Assembly: GCA_900109435.1 (NCBI GenBank)
Contig: FNZT01000006.1
Span: 124,001-188,000 of the forward strand
Direction: 5' to 3'
Source of the DNA: Ruminococcus sp. YRD2003
Lineage (GTDB): Bacteria > Bacillota > Clostridia > Oscillospirales > Ruminococcaceae
DNA: 64,000 nt
Position 1 is the first letter of the stretch; every line of letters starts with the position of its first letter. Below the pieces are notes generated by a model, which worked only from the letters and a program-made list of their open reading frames with translations, made no database searches and was not told the DNA's origin. Position numbers and translations under genes: made by a program. Positions 35,010-43,400 of this stretch are shown here, piece after piece.

Positions 35010-35567
35010 TCAGTCGCTGAAACTGTGCGTGAAGTAAAGCCCGCCGAAAAGCCTGTACATAAGCTTTGCAAGGTATTCCTCGTCGGCGCGGCAGCCCGTC
35101 AGTACGTAGTTCTTCGCTATGCCGTTCATTCCGCCTGCGATGAAGTCAACGAGGTAGACGCGGCTGTCCCCCGTAACGTCGCGGAAGAAGTGTTCGCATT
35201 CCATGAATGAGCTGTACTGTGCGTCGTACAGGAAATGCATCATGCCGTTCCTGACGAGGAGCTCGAGCAGGTGGCGGTGCTCAACGATGAATGTGCTGTA
35301 GTGCCTGCAGAAGAGGTTGAAGCTCGCCGAGCGGCAGCCGCGGTCGTTGTCCTCGGGCACAAAGCAGCAGCTATTGCGTATGGTATATGCGATGACATTT
35401 TCTTTTGAGCCAAAAAGTGAATAGAATGTCTGGCGCGAGACATCTGCTTCCTTACAGAGGTCGCTGACCGATATCTCGGCAAACGGAGTGTTTTCAAGGA
35501 GACGCAGCATCGCATCTCCTATGAGCTTCTGCGAGAACAGGGCTGTTTTGTTGGTGCCTTTGTACAT
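35010..35567 (-). CDS. TetR/AcrR family transcriptional regulator
   Basis: 185 residues from the ATG at 35567 (AAAGGG upstream); an in-frame extension to 35690 would run through the operators and promoter. The N-terminal helix-turn-helix (about 10-55, with FAEISVSDLCKEADVSRQTFYSLFGSKENVIAYTI) is typical of TetR. The C-terminal ligand domain (about 60-185) includes several Cys residues (CRHYSTF, CEHFF), but no known ligand pattern. It is divergent from the DUF1858 gene, with two matching palindromes between them. It probably represses itself and the neighbour. Confidence 0.85.
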   Translation of the reverse strand: MYKGTNKTALFSQKLIGDAMLRLLENTPFAEISVSDLCKEADVSRQTFYSLFGSKENVIAYTIRNSCCFVPEDNDRGCRSASFNLFCRHYSTFIVEHRHLLELLVRNGMMHFLYDAQYSSFMECEHFFRDVTGDSRVYLVDFIAGGMNGIAKNYVLTGCRADEEYLAKLMYRLFGGLYFTHSFSD

Positions 35568-35606
35568 TGACAAAACCCTTTCATATGTAAAAGTTAAAAA
35601 ATGTCC

Positions 35607-35663
35607 TTGACAAATGTCAGACTTCATGTTATTATTATAACAACAACTTTGACAAATGTCAAG
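35607..35663. promoter_or_regulatory. Two TetR operators in the divergent intergenic region
   Basis: TTGACAAATGTCAG (35607-35620) and TTGACAAATGTCAA (35649-35662) share arms TTGACA / TGTCAA around a 2-bp centre, 42 bp apart (four turns). The second overlaps the -35 of both divergent promoters; the first lies in the tetR leader. Repression with looping is inferred. Confidence 0.7.
35634..35662 (-). promoter_or_regulatory. Promoter of the tetR gene
   Basis: Minus strand TTGACA (35662-35657), 17-bp spacer, TATAAT (35639-35634): perfect consensus, with the -35 inside the second operator. Confidence 0.8.
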
Positions 35664-35692
35664 TTGTGCTAAGATCATATGGAGGTTCAAAA

Positions 35693-35896
35693 ATGGCAGA
35701 ACAGGTTACAAAGGATACCAAAATAGGCGAGCTTCTCAGAATAGACGCAGACGTTGCTCCCATTCTTCTGAGCATCGGTATGCACTGTCTCGGATGTCCC
35801 GCTTCCCAGAACGAGACTATCGAGGAAGCAGCGGCTGTACACGGCGTAAACGCAGACGAGCTCGTAGCTGCTCTCAATGAGAAGATAAACGCTTGA
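35693..35896 (+). CDS. DUF1858 domain protein (67 aa)
   Basis: 67 residues; GGAGG before the ATG at 35693. It is a single DUF1858 domain (ScdA N-terminal / hybrid-cluster-associated), with KIGELLRIDADVAPILLSIGMHCLGCPAS and the paired cysteines CLGC at about residues 32-35, then ETIEEAAAVHGVNADELVAALN. Such small proteins often accompany nitrosative- or redox-stress functions, but their biochemical role is unknown. The divergent TetR gene and twin operators suggest tight induction by a small molecule. A terminator follows. Confidence 0.85.
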   Translation: MAEQVTKDTKIGELLRIDADVAPILLSIGMHCLGCPASQNETIEEAAAVHGVNADELVAALNEKINA

Positions 35897-35949
35897 TCAT
35901 CCGATAAAGCCGTTTCATTTATTCATTGCATTGCTTTAGGATAATTGCA

Positions 35950-35990
35950 GAGGAGGACTCTTTTTTACAAAGAGTCCTCCTCATTTTTTA
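35950..35990. terminator. Bidirectional terminator
   Basis: GAGGAGGACTCT / AGAGTCCTCCTC, 12-bp stem, then ATTTTTTA; the minus side has a loop-proximal A tract and runs into the CotH gene. Confidence 0.85.
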
Positions 35991-36022
35991 TATATGTTTT
36001 TCGGTTATACAGTTTTATGCTA

Positions 36023-38674
36023 TCAGCCGATAACTTCCTTTCTCAGGGCTGCAAGGTCGAAGGTATCAATACGTCCGTCCTTTACCATATCGGCATTTAC
36101 TATATTGACCTTCTGTCCGAGAACGTACTTATTCAGCGTTGTAAGGTCTGCAACGCCTACGCTGCCGTCGTTGTTATAGTCGCCTCGGAGTATGGACACC
36201 CCGCCGATGTAGACTGCCTTGACAGTTACATTGCCCGCTGCCTTGAAGCTTATCGTCTGAGAAGTCTTGCTGCCCGAGGTAAGCTCTGCACCCGTTATCT
36301 CCCAGTGGTCGAACTCAGCGCCCTCGAGAGGCTCTGCCGTCGCAGTCATATCGTAGTCGGAGTGGTACTTGCCCGTCCAGCTCTCCTCGTTGAGAGTCAG
36401 CGTATTGAGCTTTACGCTGCCCTTTGATGTATCGTTCTGAACTGTCACTCTGCTGAGCTCGCCCGTCAGCGAAGCAGCCTGCTTGAGTGTTCTTACCGCA
36501 TTATCATATCTGCTGTTGTAGAATGAAGAAACGGTGTTTGCCTCCTGCTGGAACTTGCCAGCGCCATGTGTCGTGAACGCGAAGCGCGTATATGTGTCGG
36601 TAACAGGTTCGCTGTACTTGGTAAACTTGTTTATCTCGGCTGATGTCTTTTCGGTATCAAAGTTATAGTTAGCGATATCCATAAAAGTTCTCGAGAAGTC
36701 AGAGGCAAACTGCTTGTCGCTCATGAGCTTCGTGAAAGCCTTGCTGAGAGTATCGGTATTCTGTCTGATACGGCTGAAGCTGTCAGCACCTGCGGAGTTC
36801 TGCTGTGTACCGTACATACCCTGTCCGAGCTCGGTATCAAAGAGGAACATACGCCATTTTCCGTCGCTGTAGGGATTTTCGAGGTCGACAGCCTTCGAGC
36901 GCCATACAGCCACGTTGTTCTGCGGCCAGTCGGAGTTGGCGATGTATATCTCAGATGCGAAATAGTCCATGAAGCTCTGAATATCGACCTTCTGAGCAAA
37001 CTGTTCGTAGTTCACGCTGCCGTTGACAACGTCGTTGAGGAGCCTGTCCCAATCCTCGAGGTCCTGATCTGTGCCTTCCTCGAGCTCATTGTTCTTGATG
37101 ATGGCAACATCGCTCTTCTCAATGCCGTAGTGGGACTTGATGTAGTCGTCGCCGACCTTCTCGGTTATCTGATAGATGCCCCAGAACTCGCCGTCAATGA
37201 AGAGTATGCACTCGCTCATCGCCTGAGTAGCCATATTCCTGTCTGAAACGAGCTGCTGGTTTACAGTATCGCGGAAGTAGAATCCTCCCGCATCGTTTCC
37301 GCCGTTTCTGATGACGATATTCTCGAACTTCTTGATAGTCTTGCCGTTCTTTGCCTTGGTAGCCGTACCGTCAAAGAAGTCGTATTCGAGCTCTGATTTG
37401 CCGTAATCCTTGCGGGCATAGATAGTGAAGCTCTTCTGTACGGAGTTGCGGCTCGCGGCGCCCTTGATGCGGATGCCGACGTCCTGCTTGACTACGGACT
37501 TTCCGCTGTCGAACATCTCAAAGCTCGCAACGCGCTCCCACTCTCTGCCCTTCTGGTTGTAGTTGGCGGGTATCTCCCAGGGGTTGATCATATTGAAGCC
37601 CCAGCCGCCGCCTCCCCAACCGGGGATCTGCCAGCCGCCCGGACCCTGACCGGGACCTCCGGGCTGACCGGGCTGCTGTTGCTGTTCCTGCTGATAGTCG
37701 TCGTAGGTCTTGCCCCTGACGTAGATCCCCTGTTCATAGCCGAAGAGGTTATCGGGGTCGGTAACGAGGGATACGACCTTCATATCCTTATAATATCCCG
37801 TGGCAGTCTTGCCGACGAAATAGGTCTTTGTTACGGGTGCGCTGACGCGTCCTGACGAGTCGACCGCTACCGCACGTACAACCGCTGCCTTGTCGATAAG
37901 CTCGCGCGGAGCAGTTGCGCCGCTCGCACTGATATCGGTCTTCATGCTGAGACGGTTCTCGGTGTTGCTCATATCCTTTATTTCTATCGGACCTGTATAC
38001 TTTGTCGATTCCGTGGTCGGGTCGCTGCCGTCGGTGGTGTAGTAGACCGTCGTTCCTTCGGGGGCTGTGATAGTGAGCGAGAAGCCGCTGTCAAAGAAGC
38101 CGCTCTCCTTTGAGAATTCGGGAAGCCTTACCGCATTTGAACCCTCGGGAGCCGAGTTTGCCTGTCCGGGAGTGCAGCTGAGCACATAGTATTCGCCGCT
38201 GCCGTCAGGGTACTGACCATATGAAGTATCGGTCGCAAGAGCATCAAAGGTGAGCGTATCGACTGCTGCACCCGATGTATCACTGAGGATGAGAGTCTCA
38301 CCGCTTGCTGACATACCGAACGGGGCTATCTTGCTGTCATTGAGAGCGGCGTTGCTGTCGCAGTAAACTACAAGACTGCCCTTTGCGGGAATAACGCTTC
38401 CCGACGGGAACTTGTACCTGAACGGCTCGTTCTCCTTGTCGGAGAGGCCGTAGCCGCTTATGTCGACGGACGAGCCTGAGCTGTTATATATCTCTGCCCA
38501 GTCGTAGAACTGACCGTCGGGAGCAGGATTTTTTGTGTTTTTGGCGCAGACCTCGTTGATGGTCACTGCACCTGCTGCGTCGGCGGGTACTATGGGTGCT
38601 GTGCCTATCAGACCCATTACCGCTGACAGGCTGACTATGCCTGCCGCAGCACGCTTGAAGAATCGTTTTTTCAT
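36023..38674 (-). CDS. Secreted CotH-kinase protein with lamin-tail, chitobiase-like and dockerin modules
   Basis: 883 residues from the ATG at 38674 (AAAGGAGGAC upstream). Signal peptide 1-34; lamin-tail domain about 36-150 (INEVCAKNTKNPAP, DWAEIYNSSGSSVDISGYGLSD); chitobiase/FN3-like domain about 175-270 (YYTTDGSDPTTESTKYTGPI); CotH kinase-like domain about 290-690, with a Gln/Pro/Gly-rich insert (QQEQQQQPGQPGGPGQGPGG); an InlB-B-like repeat about 760-815; dockerin about 825-883. It is a cellulosome-attached or cell-surface member of the CotH family, found widely in ruminococci and Lachnospiraceae. Whether the kinase is active on the cell surface is unknown; the exact catalytic residues were not traced. 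Promoter at 38792-38820. Confidence 0.85.
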   Translation of the reverse strand: MKKRFFKRAAAGIVSLSAVMGLIGTAPIVPADAAGAVTINEVCAKNTKNPAPDGQFYDWAEIYNSSGSSVDISGYGLSDKENEPFRYKFPSGSVIPAKGSLVVYCDSNAALNDSKIAPFGMSASGETLILSDTSGAAVDTLTFDALATDTSYGQYPDGSGEYYVLSCTPGQANSAPEGSNAVRLPEFSKESGFFDSGFSLTITAPEGTTVYYTTDGSDPTTESTKYTGPIEIKDMSNTENRLSMKTDISASGATAPRELIDKAAVVRAVAVDSSGRVSAPVTKTYFVGKTATGYYKDMKVVSLVTDPDNLFGYEQGIYVRGKTYDDYQQEQQQQPGQPGGPGQGPGGWQIPGWGGGGWGFNMINPWEIPANYNQKGREWERVASFEMFDSGKSVVKQDVGIRIKGAASRNSVQKSFTIYARKDYGKSELEYDFFDGTATKAKNGKTIKKFENIVIRNGGNDAGGFYFRDTVNQQLVSDRNMATQAMSECILFIDGEFWGIYQITEKVGDDYIKSHYGIEKSDVAIIKNNELEEGTDQDLEDWDRLLNDVVNGSVNYEQFAQKVDIQSFMDYFASEIYIANSDWPQNNVAVWRSKAVDLENPYSDGKWRMFLFDTELGQGMYGTQQNSAGADSFSRIRQNTDTLSKAFTKLMSDKQFASDFSRTFMDIANYNFDTEKTSAEINKFTKYSEPVTDTYTRFAFTTHGAGKFQQEANTVSSFYNSRYDNAVRTLKQAASLTGELSRVTVQNDTSKGSVKLNTLTLNEESWTGKYHSDYDMTATAEPLEGAEFDHWEITGAELTSGSKTSQTISFKAAGNVTVKAVYIGGVSILRGDYNNDGSVGVADLTTLNKYVLGQKVNIVNADMVKDGRIDTFDLAALRKEVIG

Positions 38675-38791
38675 TAAAAAGTCCTCCTTTTCATTTTTAC
38701 CCATTCCGCTGACAAAGCGGGAACAGGCATAAAGGTGTAACTTTCCCCTTCATGTTTTTCTATTTCCCCTTCACTCTTTCTATATAGTAAA

Positions 38792-38820
38792 ATCATAACA
38801 CAAAACACACAAATTGTCAA
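38792..38820 (-). promoter_or_regulatory. Promoter of the CotH gene
   Basis: Minus strand TTGACA (38820-38815), 17-bp spacer, TATGAT (38797-38792). Confidence 0.7.
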
Positions 38821-38857
38821 TATTATTGATACAATTCCGCAATAATTGGCATAAAGA

Positions 38858-38883
38858 ATGCTCCCTATGATAAATGGGAGCAT
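38858..38883 (-). terminator. Terminator-like hairpin after the small membrane gene
   Basis: ATGCTCCC-loop-GGGAGCAT stem with a short T-rich tail on the minus strand. Confidence 0.55.
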
Positions 38884-38894
38884 ATCTCATACAT

Positions 38895-39086
38895 TTATTC
38901 ATTTCCATCACGGAGCTTTTTTGCTCTGACGATGCTGAACACTATCATTGCTGCACTTATCACTGCGGCAGCGATCCACACTAAAACGTCTTCACGTATT
39001 ATCGCCCCGAGTCCTGCCATCGGACTCCACAGCAGGATAACAACGGGTATGAACCGGTCAGCAAGAAGCGAGATGTGATGCTCCAT
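38895..39086 (-). CDS. Small two-helix membrane protein (hypothetical)
   Basis: 63 residues if started at 39086: MEHHISLLADRFIPVVILLWSP, then a second hydrophobic segment DVLVWIAAAVISAAMIVFSIV and a basic tail (RAKKLRDGNE). Upstream in-frame ATGs at 39152 and 39254 exist, but the extra sequence looks random and no start has a convincing ribosome site. The two-helix layout and downstream hairpin support a real gene; otherwise it is unassigned. Confidence 0.4.
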   Translation of the reverse strand: MEHHISLLADRFIPVVILLWSPMAGLGAIIREDVLVWIAAAVISAAMIVFSIVRAKKLRDGNE

Positions 39087-39198
39087 TCGGTCAAGATGAT
39101 ATATGTCACAGCTGATGTTACATAAGTCACTGCTTTTTATCAGACTTGACATTATTTTCTGATTTTTAACACTGTTTCTACACTTTTGCATAAAAGTA

Positions 39199-39227
39199 TT
39201 GCTTTTGCGTGTGAAATATGGTATCAT
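39199..39227 (+). promoter_or_regulatory. Promoter of the SDR / alcohol dehydrogenase pair
   Basis: TTGCTT (39199-39204), 17-bp spacer, TATCAT (39222-39227). Confidence 0.5.
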
Positions 39228-39272
39228 CTGTTCATAAGCTGCGCCCAGGCGCATTAACGAGGTGAACGTAAT

Positions 39273-40292
39273 ATGAAGATTCTTTTGATAGGCGGTACGG
39301 GTACTATCAGCATGGCTATCACTCGGCTGCTCACCGAAATGGGCGAGGATGTGTATCTGCTCAACCGCGGAAACAGAAACAGCGGACTTCCCGAGGGAGT
39401 CAAGCTCATAAACTGCGACATATGCGACGAGAAAAAGACCGCCGAGGCTCTCGGAGATATGACCTTCGACTGCGTAGGCGAGTTCATCGGATTCGTGCCC
39501 GAGCAGGTCGAGCGCGACTTCCGCCTGTTCAGCGGCAGGACGAAGCAGTATATCTACATCAGCTCAGCTTCTGCGTACCAGAAGCCGCTGTCCGACTACA
39601 GGATAACCGAGAGCACTCCGCTCGCGAACCCGCACTGGCAGTACTCCCGCGACAAGATAGCCTGCGAGGAGTTTCTCATGAAACAGTACCGCGAGAACGG
39701 CTTCCCCGTGACTATCGTCCGCCCGAGCCACACCTATGACGAGCGCTCGGTGCCGCTCGGAGTCCACGGTGACAACGGAAGCTGGCAGGTGCTGAGGCGT
39801 ATGCTCGACGGCAAGCCCGTCATCATTCACGGAGACGGCTCGTCCCTATGGACTATCACCCACAACAGCGACTTCGCGAAGGGATATGTCGGGCTCATAG
39901 GAAATATCCACGCGATAGGTCAGGCTTTCCATATAACCTCCGACGAAAGCGTTACGTGGGATCAGATCTACGCTATTATCGCGGACGCGCTCGGCGTGAA
40001 GCTCAACGCGCGGCATATCTCATCGGAATTCCTCAACGCTATAGGTCCGTATGATTTCGAGGGCACTCTCATCGGCGACAAGGCTAATACCGTCGTATTC
40101 GACAACTCCAAACTCAAACGCGCAGTTCCCGATTTCACGGCGACTGTCCGTGCAGATCAAGGCATACGCAGGACGGTCGAGTACGTGCTCGCACATGAGG
40201 AATGCCAAAAAGCAGACCCCGATTTTGACAGCTGGTGCGACAAGGTGATAGCGGCATACGACAGACTAACAAATGAACTAAAGGAGAAATAA
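39273..40292 (+). CDS. NAD-dependent epimerase/dehydratase (extended SDR)
   Basis: 339 residues. Rossmann motif LLIGGTGTISMAITR (GxxGxxS variant, residues about 6-13); core fold through about 250, with YIYISSASAYQKP and YSRDKIACEEFLM, where a Ser/Tyr-x-x-x-Lys site is recognisable (YSRDK). A C-terminal substrate domain is about 250-339. It is likely an NAD(P)-dependent nucleotide-sugar or carbohydrate dehydratase/epimerase, but the atypical glycine motif resembles CSP41/isoflavone-reductase-like relatives. Two bases separate it from the alcohol dehydrogenase, so the two are co-transcribed. Confidence 0.8.
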   Translation: MKILLIGGTGTISMAITRLLTEMGEDVYLLNRGNRNSGLPEGVKLINCDICDEKKTAEALGDMTFDCVGEFIGFVPEQVERDFRLFSGRTKQYIYISSASAYQKPLSDYRITESTPLANPHWQYSRDKIACEEFLMKQYRENGFPVTIVRPSHTYDERSVPLGVHGDNGSWQVLRRMLDGKPVIIHGDGSSLWTITHNSDFAKGYVGLIGNIHAIGQAFHITSDESVTWDQIYAIIADALGVKLNARHISSEFLNAIGPYDFEGTLIGDKANTVVFDNSKLKRAVPDFTATVRADQGIRRTVEYVLAHEECQKADPDFDSWCDKVIAAYDRLTNELKEK

Positions 40293-40294
40293 CT

Positions 40295-41476
40295 ATGGAA
40301 AATTTTCAGTTTTACAGTCCCACCGAATTCGTTTTCGGAAAGGATACAGAGGACAAGGCGGGCGAGCTCGTGAAGAAGCACGGCGGCTCGAAGGTGCTGA
40401 TACACTTCGGCGGAGGCTCGGCTGAGAGGAGCGGTCTGCTCGGACGCGTGCGCGCTTCGCTTGAAAAGGCTGGAGTGAGCTTCATAGAGCTCGGCGGTGT
40501 TAAACCAAATCCGCGTGATACTCTCGTGTATGAGGGCATTGAGCTCTGCCGCAGGGAGGGTATCGACTTCATTCTCTCGGTCGGCGGAGGCTCGACCATA
40601 GATTCTTCCAAGGCGATCGCTCTCGGTGTACCGTATGACGGCGATTTCTGGGACTTTTACAGCGGTGCTGCCCGTCCAAATGCGGCTCTCCCAGTGGGAA
40701 CAGTGCTTACAATTGCAGCCGCGGGAAGCGAGGGCTCGGGCGACTCCGTAATCACCAAGGAGGACGGCGGACTCAAGCGCGGCACGGGCTCAGACCTCAT
40801 ACGTCCGCGCTTCTCTATCCTTGACCCGCAGCTCACCTGCACTCTCCCCGCATATCAGACAGCCTGCGGTGCTACCGACATTATGGCACACGTTTTCGAG
40901 CGCTACTTCACGAATACCACTGAGGTCGAGGTCACCGACCGCCTCTGCGAGGCTGTACTCCTGACAATGGTTAAGGAAACTCCCCGCGTCATCGCAGACC
41001 CCAACAACTACGACGCCCGCGCGAACATTATGTGGGCGGGAACTGTCGCGCACACCAATATCGTCGGCGTCGGCAGAGAGCAGGACTGGAACAGCCACGG
41101 AATCGAGCATGAGCTCTCGGCGCTGTACGACTGCGCTCACGGTGCGGGTCTCGCAGTGATAATGCCCGCGTGGATGGAGTTCGTATACAAGCATAATCCG
41201 CTCCGCTTCGCACAGGCTGCAACGAGGATATGGGGCTGTCAGATGGACTTCGAGAACCCCGAAGTTACGGCTCTGGAGGGTATAAAGCGTTTCAGGAGCT
41301 TCCTGCACAGCATCGGTATGCCGATAAACTTTGCGGAGCTCGGTGCTAAAGAGGAAGACATACCCGCACTCGTTGAGAAGTTCGGTATCGGTGACGGAAG
41401 AACAGGCGGATTCGTTCACCTGTCAGCCGAGGATATCGCGGAGATATACCGCATTGCTGCGAAGGCGGAGCTATAA
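40295..41476 (+). CDS. Iron-containing alcohol dehydrogenase (BDH/YqhD-like)
   Basis: 393 residues. Group III dehydrogenase: nucleotide motif ILSVGGGSTIDSSKA (about 90-103), metal ligands in TACGATDIMAHVFERYF (Asp and His, about 194-206), and the His pair in HGIEHELSALYDCAHGAGLAV (about 268-288). It reduces aldehydes to alcohols with NAD(P)H, as in butanol or general aldehyde reductases, helping fermentative redox balance. It has its own start two bases after the SDR gene, so the pair forms an operon. The exact substrate cannot be told. Confidence 0.9.
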   Translation: MENFQFYSPTEFVFGKDTEDKAGELVKKHGGSKVLIHFGGGSAERSGLLGRVRASLEKAGVSFIELGGVKPNPRDTLVYEGIELCRREGIDFILSVGGGSTIDSSKAIALGVPYDGDFWDFYSGAARPNAALPVGTVLTIAAAGSEGSGDSVITKEDGGLKRGTGSDLIRPRFSILDPQLTCTLPAYQTACGATDIMAHVFERYFTNTTEVEVTDRLCEAVLLTMVKETPRVIADPNNYDARANIMWAGTVAHTNIVGVGREQDWNSHGIEHELSALYDCAHGAGLAVIMPAWMEFVYKHNPLRFAQAATRIWGCQMDFENPEVTALEGIKRFRSFLHSIGMPINFAELGAKEEDIPALVEKFGIGDGRTGGFVHLSAEDIAEIYRIAAKAEL

Positions 41477-41481
41477 AACAA

Positions 41482-41513
41482 AAGGGACGTTCAGTGAACG
41501 TCCCTTATTTTTA
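41482..41513. terminator. Bidirectional terminator (GGGACGTTC family)
   Basis: AAGGGACGTTC-agt-GAACGTCCCTT followed by ATTTTTATT. The same stem recurs at 43368 and 57777, all beside dockerin genes. Confidence 0.85.
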
Positions 41514-43187
41514 TTCTGCGAGATAATCCTTGAAGCTCTTGTCTCCGCCTGTGGAGAGGTATGAATAGTAGCCGAGGATAGCCGAAGAGTCCTTCGCGTC
41601 TACCTTGCCGTCGCCGTTTACGTCGGCGGCTGCTATCTCCTCGGGAGTGAGCGCGGATTCGCCGCCCGTGGAAACCTTCGCGTACTCGACGAGGGTGAAG
41701 GAGGCGTCATTAGCGTCGATTTTGCCATCGCCAGTCGGGTCACCGAAGGACACTTCATTGACAGGAGCTGTAACTGTTGTGGTGACGGGCTCAGTGGTTG
41801 TCTCGGGAGCGGTGGTGGTCGTTTCGCTCGCAGTTGTTGTAGCCTCGGTGGTAGTTTCAGTAGTTGTTGTTGCTTCTGTTGTTGTAGTAGTGGTCGTGGT
41901 AGTTGTTGTCGTCGTTGTGGTGGTAGTTGTTGCAGGAGCATTTCCAAGCGACACGAATGGGATGCTGTTATCATTAGCGTAGGTTTCAGCGTAGGAACCC
42001 GAATACCCCTTGATAGTCAGATTATCGCAGGCTGTAAATGCATTATTTCCGATACTTGTCACGCTGCCCGGAATTGTAATTTCTGTCAGGCTGTTGCACC
42101 AATAGAATGCACCGTCTCCGATGTTTGTCACGCTGCCCGGAATTGTAATTTCTGTCAGGCTGTTGCATGCATAGAAAGCTTGGTCTCCGATGCTTGTCAC
42201 ACTGTCCGAAATTGTAATTTCTGTCAGACTTCTGCAGCCGTTGAATGCCAAGTCTCCGATACTCGTCACGCTGTCCGAAATTGTAATTTCTTTCAGAGTT
42301 ATGCAGTCATAGAATGCATAGTCTCCGATACTTGTCACGCTGTCTGGAATTGTGACGGTTTCGGAACAGGCTTCTCCGTCAATGAGAATACCATTTACAA
42401 CAACAAGCGGGTCTTCTTTGCGCTTTGCATAAAGCCACGGTGTATCGAAAAACGCACTGGCTCCGATAGTTGTCACGCTGTTCGGAATTGTAATTTCTTT
42501 CAGACTGCTACATCTACAGAATGCCCAGCCTCCGATACTTGTCACGCTGTCCGGGATTGTAATCTCTGTCGGGCCGTTGCACCAATAGAATGCACTATTT
42601 CCGATACTTGTTACGCTGTCCGGAATCGTGACGGCTCCGGAACAGGCTTGTCCGTCAATGAGAATACCATTTACAACAACAAACGGGTCTTCTTCGCGCT
42701 TTGCCGCCAGCCACGGTGTACCATAGAATGCAGCGCCTCCGATATATGTCACGCTGTCCGGAATCGTTATTTCTGTCAGACTGGTGCATTTAAGGAATGC
42801 TTCGTCTCCTATACTTGCCACGCTGTCCGGAATCGTTATTTCAGTCAGACTGTCACATTTCTCAAACGCATATTCTCCGATACTTGTTACGCTACTCGGA
42901 ATTGTAATTTTTGTCAGACTGGTACATCCCGAGAATGCCATACGTCCGATACTTGTCACGGGCATTCCATCAATTTCAGTGGGGATTGCAACCTTGGCAG
43001 GCATATCGTCTGTATACCCGGTAATGCAAACCTCTCCGTGAGATATCCTGAATTTAAGCCCCTGATAGACCAAATCCTCAGCACTTGCCGTCAGAACGGT
43101 ATCAGGCGAAAAGCGGTAAGCTGTCGGCACAGCTCCGCAGACCACGGTCAGAGCCATTGCCGCCGCTATGATTTTTCTCAATTTCAT
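41511..43187 (-). CDS. Secreted BspA-like leucine-rich-repeat protein with dockerin
   Basis: 558 residues. Signal peptide 1-36; LRR_5 (BspA/TpLRR) repeats about 40-405, with the 22-23-residue unit LTEITIPDSVTSIGDxAFxxC; two in-register copies of a larger block contain TPWLAAKREEDPFVVVNGIL and its near repeat; Thr-rich linker about 415-460; dockerin about 478-545 (FGDPTGDGKIDANDASFTLV and ADVNGDGKVDAKDSSAILGYY). BspA-like repeats bind proteins, carbohydrates or other cells. The dockerin would attach it to the scaffold, making it a candidate adhesion subunit. A promoter lies at 43221-43248; a terminator shared with the alcohol dehydrogenase lies downstream. Confidence 0.9.
   Translation of the reverse strand: MKLRKIIAAAMALTVVCGAVPTAYRFSPDTVLTASAEDLVYQGLKFRISHGEVCITGYTDDMPAKVAIPTEIDGMPVTSIGRMAFSGCTSLTKITIPSSVTSIGEYAFEKCDSLTEITIPDSVASIGDEAFLKCTSLTEITIPDSVTYIGGAAFYGTPWLAAKREEDPFVVVNGILIDGQACSGAVTIPDSVTSIGNSAFYWCNGPTEITIPDSVTSIGGWAFCRCSSLKEITIPNSVTTIGASAFFDTPWLYAKRKEDPLVVVNGILIDGEACSETVTIPDSVTSIGDYAFYDCITLKEITISDSVTSIGDLAFNGCRSLTEITISDSVTSIGDQAFYACNSLTEITIPGSVTNIGDGAFYWCNSLTEITIPGSVTSIGNNAFTACDNLTIKGYSGSYAETYANDNSIPFVSLGNAPATTTTTTTTTTTTTTTTTTEATTTTETTTEATTTASETTTTAPETTTEPVTTTVTAPVNEVSFGDPTGDGKIDANDASFTLVEYAKVSTGGESALTPEEIAAADVNGDGKVDAKDSSAILGYYSYLSTGGDKSFKDYLAE
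42040..42960. repeat. 69-bp-type tandem LRR DNA repeats
   Basis: About 10 recurrent blocks with the core CTGTCCGGAATTGTAATTTC (variants) and TCTCCGATACTTGTCACG, plus a longer duplicated block around 42350-42440 and 42620-42720. High DNA identity indicates recent duplication and potential for unit-number change by recombination. Confidence 0.8.
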
Positions 43188-43220
43188 CTTTATTCCTCCT
43201 CGGGATATAATATATTATTC

Positions 43221-43248
43221 ATTATACTATAAAAGAAAAAAATAACAA
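43221..43248 (-). promoter_or_regulatory. Promoter of the LRR-dockerin gene
   Basis: Minus strand TTGTTA (43248-43243), 16-bp spacer, TATAAT (43226-43221). Confidence 0.55.
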
Positions 43249-43318
43249 GTATTTCGGAGAAAATTCAGCATATTACACAAATCAAAGCACCCACATTTGT
43301 CACAAGCAAAAGTGCCGC

Positions 43319-43352
43319 AAGAACAATTGTTTCACGTGGAACAATTGTTCTT
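43319..43352. promoter_or_regulatory. parS: parS site within a 34-bp palindrome
   Basis: TGTTTCACGTGGAACA (43328-43343) is the exact reverse complement of the Bacillus-type parS consensus TGTTNCACGTGAAACA with N = C. The palindrome extends outward as AAGAACAATTGTT / AACAATTGTTCTT, giving 34 bp with a single mismatched pair. ParB/Spo0J binds parS, mostly near the replication origin. Confidence 0.85.
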
Positions 43353-43367
43353 TTTCGCAAATAAAGC

Positions 43368-43400
43368 AAAAGGGACGTTCAGTGAACGTCCCTTTTGTTT
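43368..43400. terminator. Flotillin terminator (GGGACGTTC family)
   Basis: AAAAGGGACGTTC-agt-GAACGTCCCTTTT; on the minus strand this terminates the flotillin gene. Confidence 0.85.

Noticed and set aside
41605..41982. Plus-strand ORF with long Val runs
   Set aside because: Antisense reading of the Thr-codon-rich linker of the LRR-dockerin gene; similar Val-rich shadows occur at 10875-11204.
42180..43232. 350-codon plus-strand ORF opposite the LRR gene
   Set aside because: Repetitive Cys/His-rich sequence with no ribosome site; explained by the repeat structure of the real gene.
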